A stretch of DNA of 64,000 nucleotides from Ooceraea biroi (taxonomy: Eukaryota > Arthropoda > Insecta > Hymenoptera > Formicidae), in assembly GCF_003672135.1 (NCBI RefSeq), contig NC_039513.1, forward strand, positions 10,850,833 through 10,914,832, read 5' to 3'. How positions within the stretch are numbered: position 1 is the stretch's first letter; each line of letters opens with the position of its first letter. The notes beneath the pieces are model-generated. The model made no database searches, had not been told where the DNA came from, and worked only from the letters and a program-made list of their open reading frames with translations. Below, in pieces: positions 12,140 through 26,362 of this stretch. A program made the translations under genes and the position numbers.

Positions 12140-15100
12140 TTACAATTAGCATGTAAGATTTTCAGAGCTGGGACTTACTAAACTCGCTTTCTAAAACTGT
12201 GCAGTCGAACTGATAATTTATTTTTTGACTCTTTCGAAACATTTCTTTTTTATTATTATTTTTATTATTTTGTCAGTTCGATGCAGCTATTATATATCAG
12301 CGTACACATTAGAACAAATTTCTCGATATATGATCGACTCTTGTTTACGCGTTCGATTGCCTCGAAAGACTTCATCGACCAGACAATACTGAAGTTCATC
12401 CATGCCAACAACCTGTGCTCGTTGTTTATTTAAGAGGCCATCTCTCACATTTCTCATCCTTCACACGCGCATTGTGTACCCTTTGAGAGAGGAGCGGCCG
12501 GTTCCAACAGATTCATACACAGCTTAACGGCCTGAAAGTAAGCCGAGAAAACAATGCGGAGTCTGTGTCGAACTCCATGGAAGTAATCGATACTCCTCGC
12601 ATGATCGAGACGAGACATGACCAACAGAAGATTCACCTTTTATTCATTTTTCAAAAAAGGTCTTCGGCGAAGGGGTGCATTTCAGTAGCTGAAATAAGCG
12701 TTGAAACGCTTAAGTGACGAGACACTGAATTATGTTACATACGTGGGAATACGTGATGATATCGTTAGCGCGAAAGGGCGACGCGTGCTGAAGACACCCC
12801 GGGGACACGCGTTTGTCGCTGCCGTGGGAAAGAGAAACGCGAACTTTTTTTCAGGAAACGACGCTGCGACACGCTATTAAATTTAACGCGCAAAAGTCGC
12901 GCAGGTGTTAATTTAACGTTGCCGATTAACGAGTTTGTATCTGAAGATTTACCTTGCAACGTGGAAGCGCGAGAAGTCGGTCTTCTCGAGAAGAGTGTCT
13001 TTTACTCCGTCGTACCGCATGCGAGAAAATAGAATTTATTATTAATTTGTCATTAATAGTGTTACTAATCGTTGTAATATTCAAATAAGTAAGACAACAC
13101 AAATCATCCCTTCGCTAAAGGGTTGACGCAATCGACCGGATTGCGCGCATTCATTGACGAGGTGAAGGGGAAGGCGAGACACGCGTCTACATCTAAATGC
13201 ATTACGTAATTGCGGAAAAATCGACGGTGCCCCGTGTCGTTACGTAAATTGGGGAGGCTTGTGCCAAACAAGCCGAGGGCGCAGGGTACGGTAGCGGAAC
13301 GCGTCGTCCCATGGTGGCACCCCGTGGCGACGAATACCGAAGGGAGACAGAAGATCTCATCCAGATCGTCATCCTCGGGGCTAGCAAGTGGTCGACATCT
13401 GCGCGTTTTTCCGCAATGAAAACGCAAGTATTACGACTGCTAAGAGGGAGAGGCGTTCATCTATTCTCTCCCAAACTATCCTTCTTCTTCTATATTTTTT
13501 TTCACGCGCTATTAGCATACACAATGAATTTGCGTAAATGAACCAGCGGGGCGGCATTGTATCCTCGCGACAGATAAGTACGTTCGCTATTGCACAAGCG
13601 TACATTGATTTATCGTAATTAAGCTGAAATGGAACAGAATGGCCCTCGATCCAGCTGGAGCTATCTTTTCATGATTTCTGGTTTCTATCGCTGGAAACCA
13701 GACGGAAATTCCGCAAATTAAATAATATTCGAATTTAATATATAAATACAAAAATATAATTTTCTCAAAATTTATAGATTTTATTTTTCTCCATTATTCA
13801 ATATGTAATTGGAATCTGAGTGAATTTTTTCATTCGCCGAGGGTTAAATTATTTAAAATCTTCTATATTTAACTTAAATATTAAATGTTAAAATATGAAC
13901 ATAAAAGAAATTATAATTACACATAAAATATTATATGATATTAAACCATCAGAAAATATTGGAATTTTCGTTCATCATCGCACTTGACTCAGAGCCAGAG
14001 AGGAATCTCGCAACAATTGCCTGAAAACCCGTGCAATTTCGAGGGAATGAAGCCGGAAGAAACGACGACGTCGCGACTCACTTCCGTCGCGCGTTCTCCA
14101 GTTACGACGAGACGACACGCTCGGTCGGAATCTGTGCGAAAACGATCCCGGATCATTCGGGGTGAAACAGTTCGAAGACTTGGCGCCGACCTCCCTGGAA
14201 GACCTCGACGTATCAGCACCGTCTACGGCAAGTGGGTGCCGAAGGACGTTCCTTTTTCGGTGACGTCAAGCAGGACACCAGCACGCGTCGCCATCGCGTC
14301 CCGCAATAAAGTGTAACCGGAGGCGCCAGAACAATGAAGCCGAAGAAGCGTTCGTGGTTCCTGCACGTTTCGTTGGCACGCGGCACAAGATGCAACGAAG
14401 ATGCTTCCTGGAGAATGATATCTGGCACGCACATGGAGGAAAATCACGTCTCCGAATCACGTTTGTATAGTTGAATATATAAAAAAATTAATATTGTCAT
14501 ATATAAACAATTTAACGTGATAATGAAGAATTGAAATAATAATAATAATTTTAGAGAGAGAGAGAGAGAGAGAAAGAGTAAAGAAGATGTAATCATTTAA
14601 TTATTCCGAAATTATTTAATTTCTATTGTTACTTGAAGAAGATATGGAAAAGAAAAAAGAATCTTTTATAGAATATAATTTCGAATAATTTATCACATCT
14701 CAAGTCTTTAACAATTCTGTTAATATATCACCATATTATCTCTCTCTTTCTCTCTTGCGTTTCTTTTAATTTTCATGCCCAATTTTTCCTATGTTCTCTT
14801 TCGTATACGTGAGATTTGCAGACTTTCAGATTGTCACACCAGGAAAGGGAGATCGGGAGGGGGGGATGAATCAGTGCTTGCTGCAAGCGTGAAATACGAA
14901 GAGAGGCGCCTATAAAAAGGCGCTCAAGTGGTTGCACATGAGGGCAAAGCTTTTCGGCTACCTACGTCAACGATTGTCCTAGCTTCCTCTTCGCTGTCGT
15001 CGAACGAACGTCGAAGGAACTCGTAAATTGTAACGCGAAGGCACAAGGAGAGCAAGAGATTCGGCAATGAGTGCATACCACCGTCGCCGCCGGCGCCAGG

Positions 15101-18100
15101 AAGACTCCGATCTCCTCGGGAAAGCAAGGCTCTCACTTTCTCCATTATCTTCTTTCCCACTCGTTTTTTCCCGCTTTCGAATTGACAATGCGTGTGCAAT
15201 GTCAATGTCGGTGTCATAAAAATGATAAAAATATATATGTATATGATGCGCAATGCTTATCAAATAATAATAAGAGCCAAGAATTCTCGAAATAATTGAA
15301 TATTTAAACGAGTCAATTCTTCATTATCACGTTGAAATGTCGATACCCGATAATATTAATTGTTTAATATGCTAATGTGTTTGCAATAATCATTGTTTTT
15401 CGTCACAGAAAATTTTCAGGCATGAAAATCTTTGACAGAATGAAGCGAGATATTACTTATCAACGTATAAGAACTCTCGTACAGAAACAGCACGAAGGAA
15501 CAAGTGCGAAGACGACTAAAACTTCGTCCGAAGAAGACTTTGCGTTTGTTGAACGGGGAAAAAACAGGGGTCGTGTTACATGTAAGGGATCCGAGCGATC
15601 GACGCCCATCGGTACAGCGATCTCGAGTAATACGAAACGAGGGCGTAACCGGGTATTTCTTCTCGTCCACGTCAAGTCAGTCGCGTCTTCGTCAATTAAA
15701 CCTCCTCTGTTATTTCTAACAACACGATAAACAATGGCTGTGCATAATTTGGATAAAGCAACGATGTTCGATATCGTGGACGAAGCTCGTCTCCAACATT
15801 CTCCATTGATAATCACAAAAATTTTTAATAGAATATTCATCATAATCCTCTAATTTGCAATTATGTCAATTACGATTGTCTCAGACTCCGCTTTATCGCG
15901 TGCGAGGCATTACACGCTTGATCGCAACACTCGGGCCCAGCGGTGACGGGCTGTGACAGAAGTCGCTTTTTGCGAGTGCGAGAGTGCACTAGCCTGGGAA
16001 AAAGGCAGATAAAGCCACTTAAGTGAGCGAGAAGGTCCAAGTTAACTTTGTCTGAGGCGTTGCACAGCGAACGACCCGTTATTTTCGGGCGCTTTTATTA
16101 ATTGTGGCACTCACGGAACTCTTATTGCGAAAGCTTCGAGAGGAACAATGTTTCAGATCCGGGAGATGAACGTCTATCGGATCACGAAATTAGAATTATC
16201 GCCGTAAAGATTCGGCGAATTCTGTGACGAAAAAGGATCCACCGACTGCACTCGGGGAAAAACATCCACGATGAATCATCGCGGCGTTCGTTCGCCGACC
16301 CATTTTGATCGAAACGACGATCTCGCTCTCGATCTCTCGATCGTAACGATAAAATTACTTGGCCGCTCTGCTCTGCTGCGTTACGCCCTGAAAACAGATT
16401 TCATTGACTCTCGATATCAACAACGGAGCGCCTTTGTATACTTCACTTTCGTATATCACTCGCAAATGGATCGTGATTCTCCATCTATGTAGACGCGTGT
16501 CTCTCGTAGATCACGCAGATCACGTAGATCCTTCCTAACAATTTCCTGTATGATGATATATTATTGCGATAAGTTATATTAACGCAATAATAAAGCATTC
16601 TTTTTCTTTTTTCTTGGTTGCTCGCGATCCAGTTTGGCAATCGCGGCATGGCGTGCAGCTTCTGAAATGCGTGTCTCCGCGATCAAAGTGACAGATTTTC
16701 GAAGACGCGCCTTTTGAAGCGCGCGTCTACAAGCATGAATGAACCCCGTAACAGGATATAGTAAGCAAATTCGAGGAGGAACTAGTTCATCTTAACGAGC
16801 GCAGCGGAGGCTTATGATATACAGAGGACACGTGTACGGAGCAGTTGTGTTTATATTTCCCGGCGGTGGCATCACCGGAACTCGAAGATTCGGGATTTCC
16901 GAAAGATGTGATGCAATTATAACAAAATATCCGCGGACACGTAAGTGCATGAAAATAAGTTTCGACACTTCAGCTATCATTGGTAACCTGAATTCTTCAA
17001 ATCTTCGATCGCTTCTCCGGATTCTCGAGCACCATTCCGAGTAACTTGTAATCTTTGAACCCTAAAGAAAACATAAATTTAACGAACATTTTTTTCACGA
17101 TCAAGATTGAGTTTTCAATATTGTAATTTACCGTATTTTTTCCGAGATATTAAGACATCATCAAAGCTTCCTGATCTCGCAAATCCCGGGGGAGGAACCT
17201 CTCAGCCACCTACGTTTTCTGGACGCACGCACCTGCCTAACTGCCTAACTTTCTTCAACTACCAGATTAAAGATCCAGGATTCCCTCGATCGCAGGATAC
17301 CACGGATCCCGTTAATAGAACGTTCGCGGTCGCGCAGATGACCGCAATCGTCATTTAATCGTGATATTCCGAGACGGGATCGCGCGCCTCCCCGGTTCTC
17401 GAGGGTGGTAGACGTCGCGAACAGGTAGGCATCAGGTAAGCGAGGAGATCACTGCTTATCGGAATTTTTGTTAGGGGAAATTTCGACGGACGACAAATTA
17501 GTCTTCGGTTTTGACGGGCAAACCTGCGCCGGAACTTCCGTCTCCTTCCCGGGGTTTTCTACAAAAAAATCTCTTTAATAGTAATTTTCTGCGAGCTCGT
17601 TTTAAATAAATAAAGCTTGATAGGAAACGAAAACATCGATATTAACGTCGGTTGCCGCAATTTTATTGTCTATGTAGGTATAATATTTGTACAATCCCGG
17701 ATTATAATATTCATCTTCGAAATGTGTCGTGATTTTTTTATAGCGAATAATAATAGTTCTCACTTGAGTTTGGAGTACTAACGTAAGCGTTCGCTGTTGC
17801 GTGCGCTTTTGCTGAGTTTACAGCGTATCATATGCTTTAATATTTTCTTGACAACTCGTCTTCGGATTTTTATAACAGATTATTTTCGGGTAATCAACAT
17901 TTTCAGCTTCCCGAACCGAAACAGTTACATTCGGTTTTCGTTTTCGGTGGCCGTCTTTGTCGTTTCTATAGAAGCTCCATTAATACTCGGTAACGCAATA
18001 AACTATATTTAGGGGGCGGCATGGCGTACACGTAGTATGATTTGATATCTCGTGAAACGCCACATGGCCCCTCTGAATTTCTCTCTTCCTCTCGCGCTCT

Positions 18101-21100
18101 CTCGTTTTCCATCCGTCCCCGCCTCGCCACCACCACCGCCACCGCATCTTTTCCGCTTCGTCTCTTCTCTTTTCCACCGAGAAAACTTCATTGTTTGCCA
18201 TTTAACTTCCTCGCCACTCACTTGAGAGATTAATTTTCTAATCCGCATCAGTCTTTTTTGCGGTCGTCGTCCGAAAAAGTCGCTCGTGTCAGGCCCGAAC
18301 ATCGCGTCTCAGAAGAAATCAGATACGATTAGCTAATTTCTATCTAATGCTTCGTCGAAGATTTGTCGAAGCACAATTTATTGGAACTGCTTGGTTGCCA
18401 TTAATTGCGCAATTGTAGTTTTTTCTTTATAATATATTTTATAAAATTTCGTGTTTTCACACAGGTATAAAGAATTGAGCACTTTCTGCGAAGGAACTCA
18501 GTTTTAATTGGTCCTTTCCGGTTTTCTCGAAATACAGAGAATTTCGGTGCGATCCGATGCGAGACTAAGAAAGAAAGATGAAGATAAACGGAAAGAGGAA
18601 CCACGTGTCATCGACGGGAAAATAAATAAATTCCGCTAGCTGTGCAACGATAAAGCGCAGAACACCGCTGGCCTACCTCTTTGTTTACGTCTCATCGCTC
18701 TTTTCCGAAAGAAATGGCCTACTTAACGACGGAAATAATAATTAGTGAACGTGTCGACATTCAATGCACGCCCTGGGCCACGAGACTGGCACGCGTCCTT
18801 TGTGTGTAATGCACACTCTTTCTCTAAACAACATTCTACTATTCCGACATATATTTCGCTATGTTACACGCATATTTATACAAGTATTTATAGAATATCT
18901 TATTATAGACTATCAAGAATAGCCGAATAAAATGTAAATATTTTTAAAACAAATATATAAATTATTTCAAATATTATATGAAATTATTAGATTCCTAAAA
19001 AGCGTGAATTTCACAAAATAAGCTATATAAATTTCGTGATATTAATTAAGAATTTTAGAACCAAAAAAATGTTTTTCACAGATAAAAACTCACCGATTGA
19101 TATTGAAAGGAATTCGAACGTTTGATCACATCTTCCAAAATGAAAGCGTCTGAACATTCACCGGCCGAAAAGAGCTCGAGTACACTCACGAGTCATACCG
19201 GGTGTCCTGCGGTTTCCCACAACGTGGCGCAGAAGCGATTAGAAGCGATTAGAAGGTGTTCTGGATTGCGTCCCACCGCCAACCTAAAAGCGACCGACAC
19301 CGATCACTGTACTCCTGCACCCCCTCGTCAGCCGCCTTTGCACTCCCGTAGAGTCGAGTAACAGATACCCGAGGGTGCATCACCCTTGAGTTTGAACCTA
19401 AGGCCTTCCAAACGGGCTTCGGAATCAATTATCTAATTATAACAGATTGATTATACTGCACAATAATTATAACAATCAAATTTCTGTCAAAATAAAAGGA
19501 AAGAAAGCATGTGTATGTATGTATGAAGCTTATATATAAAGTTTCTAATTAAAATACCTTTTACATACTAATTTTTTGTATGCAATCAAAACAAGAAATA
19601 CTTTTTTCAATCGAATTATAAAAAATATGTATAACAGAATCATTAATATACTTTTTATTCAAGTGCAAGTAAAATTTAACAAAGTTTGAATAGCAATGTT
19701 TTATTACGAAAATTTCGGAAATTCATCCACAAAAATCATCAGCACTTGATGCTTTAAAATACTTCAATGCACTATTGCAGATACAAAAAGGATGAAGGGG
19801 AACGCGATGCAGGAAGCAGGATGAAACTACTCTTCCAGATCCCCACACGCGTCTCATCCTTGCTATCACGATTATTACTTAATAGATATCGCGAGGAGAG
19901 CTGCCAGGCGCAAGGGAGACCCTTATTACTCGCTTCTTCCTTCCTCTCTTCTTTCCTCCAAGCGTCCTGCGCACATCGAGCGGCAACACCAGGATTCCTG
20001 GTTGGTTTCTGCCCACCCAGCCCTTGGAGAAGGGCTCCCTGTTGGCCGCAGAAAAGCCACGAGGGTGGAGAAAGAGGAGGGAAAGCCAGTGATAATCTTT
20101 TATACGATCGGGTTTGCTGATGGCATTAATAACTGAATTGAATTTTATGATTCCTTTCTCTTAATATTTTAGACCGCAGATAATGAAAATTTATTATTAT
20201 TATATTATACAAAATCACGTATTTAAAAAATATTTAGTGTTATCAGTGGACCATCGAAGCATACTTTTATAAACCAAGAATCAAATTTACAAAACGTGAG
20301 AGAGGAATGGATGATTCGCGCTGAATCTCGATCAGATATATTAACGACGAATTTTATTAATTCAGCCTGACTTTGTTCGGGACAAGATCGGGTCGGCATA
20401 ACAAAAATGGGTTAGCTTTCGGCTTCCGGAGGACTTTGCGAAGAATTTTCTGTACGCGTAGTGGCGGCAGATAATCGTCGCTCCTTGAAAGCGCCTATCT
20501 CCCGGTAAAAGTGGTTCACAAGGAAGGCGCGGTGATCACAGTCGCTCGGCATCAAAGAAAAAGGAATTAGTCGTCCTATAAGTGCTTCTTTAATCGCGGC
20601 ATTTCCCTTTGACAGTGAACTACCAGCACCACCTCTGTCAAGAAGCTCCTGCGACGTTTGCCGGCAAACTGCCAGCCGACCACTCTACCAATCACTTTCT
20701 CCGGTATCTGTCATGAGAGACTTAAAAAATGAAAGTTTGAGTAATTGATTGTCGAGGAATGCCGAAAAAATAGTAGAAGAATTTTTGAGGAGTAATAACA
20801 ACTCTTTTTCAACCAATATGAGAAATAAAGAGTTTGAGTTTTCTCATCTCACATTAACGTCACATAACGTCACATGATTTTTGTATCAGACAGATAAAAA
20901 CTGAAATTAAAATTGATATTAAATATAGTAAAACTATGTTATATAAAATAAACTATTTATTTTCTTTGTGAAGTTACCGATTCGTATGATCATCTGGTAA
21001 TAAAAATTTTCAGAATTGACAATTGCAGATTAACCGTCGCAGATGTAAATGAAAAAAAGCTGCCACCGAGAGTGTGATTTTTCAGATTAATAAATATTCG

Positions 21101-22429
21101 TCCTTCAGTTATGAATCTCTGTTTAATACCCTTGACAAATCAAGTTTACGACTAGATAAGTAAAAGTAATTATTCGACTATTATAGATTGGCGTCTGGTT
21201 TCTCTCGTGAATAGAAACAGACGGCCCCTCCCTTATCGCGGATAAATGCATTTACCTCTTTTTTTTCAATCGTTTGTCATAAATCGCTTCGATATATGTA
21301 TGTACGCGCAAACAGTTACACACACGTAGTTCTCTAATTTTTCACGAATAAAAAATTAGTAGCTTTTCGTCTCAATATAAAAATATGATGGTATTACGTA
21401 TCTTTTAAACTGATGCCATATCATCTTAAAAAAGCAAAGTAATTGCCAACTTATTGATTTCAGCAAATATGAGCGATTGCTGACTTAGTTATGGAGCAGA
21501 GAGTTCTATTTTCGTGTGGAAGAATCGGATGTTCTTCTCTTAATTGAGTAATTATCTACATCGCAACGCGCAAATCGCCATCGTTAAAGAATAAAACAAG
21601 AAGAAAACAGGTGCCGAAACTTAATTTATGCAAACAGGTTGTTACGGAGGACGAAGGAAAGTCCCGCGGGACCAGCGCGCTACCGTTTTCCCGGACAAGT
21701 CCCTTTGACTCACTTTGACTGTCGGTTATTCCCGGGCCCGCTTTTAACCCGAGAAAACGTAGCCGCGAGGGGAAGATTTTTTTCTCAAAGGGTCGATACA
21801 TCCACCGGCGGATATTATGTGCTAGCTGTCATTCCATCATCTGGAAGCAGGCGCGTGTTGTCGTAAAAGTGGGTTGATCCGCGTTTTATGCGTATCACAC
21901 GACGGGTCGATGTAATTATTAAACGTTTTATTAATTACCGTTTAAAACTGTCAAAATTAAAATGTCGTGGAAAAAAAACAGAAAGGATGACACGATAACA
22001 GTGATCAAAATATTTCGCTTTCCCATCAAGCAGCAAGAACAAAGTTGATGTCTTTATACTTTGCAGTAATAAACAGGCAGATCAAGAATTACCTGAAACA
22101 CGAAAGACATCTTATAGGTTTCTATTGGTCAAGAGGACGCATATCAAAAGTGAGACCACGCCCACGACATCAAATTCGCGCGCCAGATGAACAAATTTGC
22201 TTAAAAACAACGCGGTTTCCCTCTCGGACGAAATTTATATGTACGGGGAACCGCTTCCTTAATTTGCGACGCAGGCTCGCGCGTATATCGCGCCGATAGT
22301 TCGCGGCTAATATTATTACACCGTGGGGTACGATCGCGAGTTCGCTCGAGTAGGACGATTGGCAAAAAGACGAGCACGACGGCGATGGCGATACGTCGCA
22401 AATCGAGTCGGTCTGCGGAGGGAGGATGG

Positions 22430-22640
22430 CTCCGCCGGGACGTCATACCCTAAATCATACCCCACTTCGGCGACGGCCGTCAACGGCGAGGCTCCCTCAA
22501 TTTACTAATTGAGTCTCGGGTCCCTCTCGGAGGGCGTAGACCAAATCGGGCTCCGCCCGTTTGCGGGGGTCGGGTCACGTCTGGCTCCCTCCGGGTACAC
22601 CCACTCGTCTCGTGGCTGTTCACCACCAAGTGGATGGGCC
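22430..22640. repeat. GC-rich patch with several short hairpins, possibly repeat-derived
   Basis: The patch contrasts sharply with its AT-rich surroundings and contains successive inverted pairs: CAATTTACTAATTG (about 22497), CCCTCTCGGAGGG (about 22522) and CGGGCTCCGCCCG (about 22547), followed by GC-rich CTCCCTCCGGG (about 22582). I see no protein family in its frames. The style resembles structured untranslated parts of retroelements, but it could also be a CpG-rich segment of the Hand promoter. Confidence 0.3.
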
Positions 22641-22774
22641 CTGGTGCTCCGCATCGTAGACGGACGAGGGGAACAGCGGATCAGAATTCCGCTTTCTCAG
22701 TGTCACTTTGACCGCACGTCCGAAACCGCGTCACATCATTCGACAACGCGATAGCGAGTAGCTACTTCTCGCCG

Positions 22775-22845
22775 ATTGGCGAACCGAAATCGCGGGTGAC
22801 AGCTGGAAGTTGTCGCGAGGCGACACTCGATTGTCAGTCAGTTGA
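22775..22845 (+). promoter_or_regulatory. Candidate TATA-less promoter of Hand
   Basis: An inverted CCAAT motif (GATTGGC, about 22775) precedes an initiator-like TCAGTCAGTTG near 22833. This would give an unspliced leader of about 550 bases before the Hand start codon at 23386. The evidence is motif and position only. Confidence 0.3.
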
Positions 22846-23385
22846 AGAAGAGAGAAGCTGATGATAGAAAAATAGAGAAAAATTTGATTAAAAAATACGT
22901 ACAATCGAGGAGGTGATACAAAATCTGTAGATCAACGAATCGTTCCGCGACCCGAAATTTGTGGGAAATCGAGGGCCTAACAATTATACCATAGAGCCTA
23001 ATGATCGAAGAATAAAAAAATAATTGGTGTAAATAATAACGTATAATAATTATTACAAATCAATGGTGAGTTTCGTTGTGCGAGGTTTGAGTAAAGGTTG
23101 AGAAGAGGACCCTCAAAACTAATTAAACAATAATAAGTCTTGTTGTGATCCATTCATTAACGATCGAGGAAATTTTCGCAATAAAAAAATATATAATTAA
23201 TAAGAATTATTATAAATCATAGAACAGTCATAGATAAAGCGATAAGAAATAAAAATCGGTTGAAGATAAATCGAATTTAACTTGTGAAACGCGAGGTGAA
23301 CATTTTGTGAAATACACGATTATTAGTGACTGAATTGTGAAGCACGCGAGTTGTGACAAACAAAGTTGTGGTGACATCAAGCATC

Positions 23386-25781
23386 ATGCTCGGTGGATAC
23401 GAAGCTCAGACTGAATACTATCCGCAGTGGCATCAGCCGTACAATTATGTCACTCAGCTTCCTTACGGTGAGTGCATCTTAATTGACGAAACTTATCTTT
23501 TAATTATCTTTAGTATTAATTTGGATAGCATAGAAGAGCACGTTTTCTTAGAAATACCATTAGCTTCTGTTGTTTAAAAATATTCGTGAACCCTTTAACG
23601 CAGTCTAGAAGTGGCTAAAACCTCATTGAAAAAGTATTGTAATAAGTTATCTTTCCTTCGCAAATTGAAAAATCGACGGAAAAGAAGATTCTTTATACAA
23701 TAAATCGCGAAAAGCAAAACTCTCTTTAACAATCGTGACGTGATCGCCATCATGAGGTTCGTGAAAAACTCAATTCCCCATCAATGCACCCATCGAACGC
23801 ACGAAATCGCGACACGGACCTCGATTTCTGCGCAGGACCTCTCGGCTCGATTCCCGATGTCGACAGCCAATCGACGTACTGGGGAGGCGCGGATTCCGGC
23901 ATCTCGGGGGGTAGTTCGGGGGCAGGCAGTCCGACGGCGTCAACGCCACCCTTGATCGAGGAGATCGGCGTTCAGGAGCCGAGTTATTCGCCCCTACAGC
24001 AATACGTGCACCCCTCGAGCGGTCAGCAATACGCCCTGCCGTACTCTCAAGGCCAACAGGAAACGTCACCCCATCACCATCACCTGCACCATCATCATCA
24101 TCAACCCAGTTATCGACGTGACCACGAGTTTGCAAGCAGCCAGATCAATCAACAAGTCGTCGGCGGGGTGGTTGGTACCCTTCAGCAGCACCTTCATCAG
24201 GGTGTTCACGAGGGTGGAGACGTCTCGGTCAGACCACCCAAAAGACGAAACACCGCAAACAAGAAGGAAAGGAGACGCACTCAAAGCATAAACAACGCGT
24301 TCGCCGATCTGAGAGATTGCATTCCAAATGTCCCCGTTGATACCAAGCTCTCGAAGATCAAGACTCTGAGGCTGGCGGCGTCCTACATCGGATACCTGAT
24401 GGCAGTCCTCGAGAGCGACGAGGGAGAAGAGCCGCAGACCTTCCGTGCCGAGATCCTCTCGAACGGCAGGAGGAAGACGACTCAACCTAATCAGGTGAGT
24501 GATGTTACGTAATTGCATAATTGGTAACATAATTGCAGCTACGCTTTACTTTATTAATAAACTATGGTGGAATAATTTAGATGTGATATAAGGGTGCAAG
24601 GATTGTGGTTCTCGTCACAATTAATAGATTTCACTACAAACAATAAATTTGTATTTTTTTTAAGTTTTTTGTTCAAAATGTGCACCCCTGATGAGATGGA
24701 GTCGACATTCCTTCCTACCCGCTTTCCTTCCCTCTACTTTTAATTCTCTGTCCTCGTGAGATTCTCGTCCTTCTAAAGAATCCTATAAAGAACTTCGAGA
24801 GCTACTCGAATACTGCCCTCGTTCTCGCTGAAAGTCCTTCAGGATGAATGATTATTCCGTCTCCTCGTGGACGGACTTTCCTAAATCTCTCAGAACGCTT
24901 TTGTGAGCGTCGCTCCAACATAAACATTCGCCTCTTTAATTGGCCTACGTTCGTATATAAGCCATCAACGTGCTTCGGGATTTGTTAAAAACGAACTTCT
25001 CACACAATCGTTATTACGTAAAGCCCGACGAAAACTGAGAAAAAATTAAGTCAACAAATTTGCCTGCTTGATTAAATTGATATATTTTTATACAATTGGA
25101 AATAATCGAATTCAAATTAAGATACAGCTGTCTTATTTAACATATATTTTCCGCTGCAACTATTTCATATTTTTACCAAAAACTTCGTTCGATTAAAAGG
25201 AGGATCATTGCCCTCGGAAGATTTCGTAGAAAGCGCTATTAAAAGGAAACAAAAGAGATTCGGTAGAACTGTCCATTGGTTTCCCGCTTAATCGTTCCTT
25301 CCTAATTCCAGAATTCGAAAATAATCTGTTCTCTTTTAAACCCATGTTCTGCGGCTTTCTTTATTTCCTCGCGACCGTTTGCCGCCCACGAAGAATTTTC
25401 CCCCTTCAATAAGGGTCACTGTAATTTTCACTTATGGTCGATAACCGCAATGTTGTCCTCCATCTCTTCGATCAATTTGTCTTATCATTACTACAGTTCA
25501 TCTTTGAACCCGTAAATTTACTTTCCCGCCTAACGTTACGTTAAAAATAAAGCAAAAGGGAAGCATTGCAGTCTTCAAAGACGACACTGCAAGATTTAAT
25601 CTTTTTATGGAGATGTTTGTCATCGAGTATTCTTATTTCTTCGTAGAACGAGTCGTGTTTGCAATCTGCCTCGAGTCTCGGCCACGAAGAACCGACCAAG
25701 AGCAAAGGACGAACGGGTTGGCCGCAGCACATGTGGGCTCTCGAATTGAAGCAAGAATCACCGACCGGCCAGATGCAATAA
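23386..25781 (+). CDS. Hand: Hand bHLH transcription factor
   Basis: Class II bHLH factor, a nuclear regulator of heart, visceral mesoderm and blood-lineage development in insects; it heterodimerises with E-proteins such as Daughterless. Exons are 23386-23467, 23836-24494 and 25647-25781, with phases matching, giving 291 residues. The N-terminus is rich in Tyr, Gln and Pro (YYPQWHQPYNYVTQLPYG). A His run sits near residues 105-118. The bHLH domain spans about residues 163-218: basic part RRNTANKKERRRTQSINNAF, then helices around LRDCIPNVP and KLSKIKTLRLAASYIGYLM. The third exon encodes the conserved Hand C-terminus, GRTGWPQHMWALELKQ, which separates Hand from Twist-like relatives. The ATG at 23386 begins the conserved-looking N-terminus and follows a stop-rich leader. 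The second intron is 1.15 kb. In Drosophila, Hand enhancers bind Tinman and GATA factors. Confidence 0.95.
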
Positions 25782-26362
25782 AACATACCGGAGACACCCC
25801 TGTCAAAACATATCCGCAATATTTCACGAAATATCGCTTGAAACGAACGTTACTTTCTTTTTGCGCCTGACGTTGCTTCCCGCCATCGGGAAGAAACGTG
25901 GGGTCGCAATTTAACCATCGTTGCGTTGTTCAAAGAATCACGATTTTTTAGACTTCTGTCACGAGCCAATCGGAAGAAATCCAAAATTATCGCAAGAAGT
26001 ATCTAATACATAATTGACGAAATAATGCCGCTGCGCAAAGGAAACATTTACTTCATAATGTTCAAACTTTGGGAAAAATGTTGAGAAATCGTGATAAATC
26101 CTAATAAAGGCTATTATAATATTATAATATTATTCGATGTAAAAACGGTAGAATCGTTTGTACATAACGCGCGTTTATGATTGTTGTGTGTATACATAGA
26201 GTTCTCCTGTAGCGATCAGTGTTCACATGTCGAGCCAAAGAATGTTATTTTATTCAGTAAATTTAGGAATTTCGAGCGCGACGCGCGTCGACTAGACTTA
26301 AGAGTCTTTGTAAAGTTTTGTATAAAGCATCACACATTAGAAATGTATAAAGTGTCGTTAGC

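Larger units (their letters stand above)
11351..22774. other. Gene desert between the acyltransferase gene and Hand
   Basis: About 11.4 kb without a supportable coding exon. The frames found here are short, overlap one another on both strands and show no family similarity I recognise. The stretch holds a MITE-like element (11781-11968), a 27-base near-palindrome (12113-12139), a GA run (14553-14573), an isolated TATA motif (about 14911), scattered Tinman-type motifs (see Findings), a CRE octamer TGACGTCA near 14259 and a GC-rich hairpin-rich patch (22430-22640). The 3' untranslated region of the preceding gene presumably occupies its first few hundred bases. Confidence 0.6.

Noticed and set aside
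13984..14447. 110-codon + strand frame and several opposing frames
   Set aside because: Low-complexity Arg/Ser/Thr composition, no domain, and frames open on both strands.
15377..15843. Opposing 117- and 127-codon frames
   Set aside because: They overlap fully on opposite strands and match no family; most likely chance.
19767..20120. 117-codon + strand frame
   Set aside because: Cys/Ser/Arg-rich with no domain and no conserved-looking start or splice context.
24066..24530. Minus-strand 154-codon frame
   Set aside because: It is the antisense shadow of the Hand bHLH exon.
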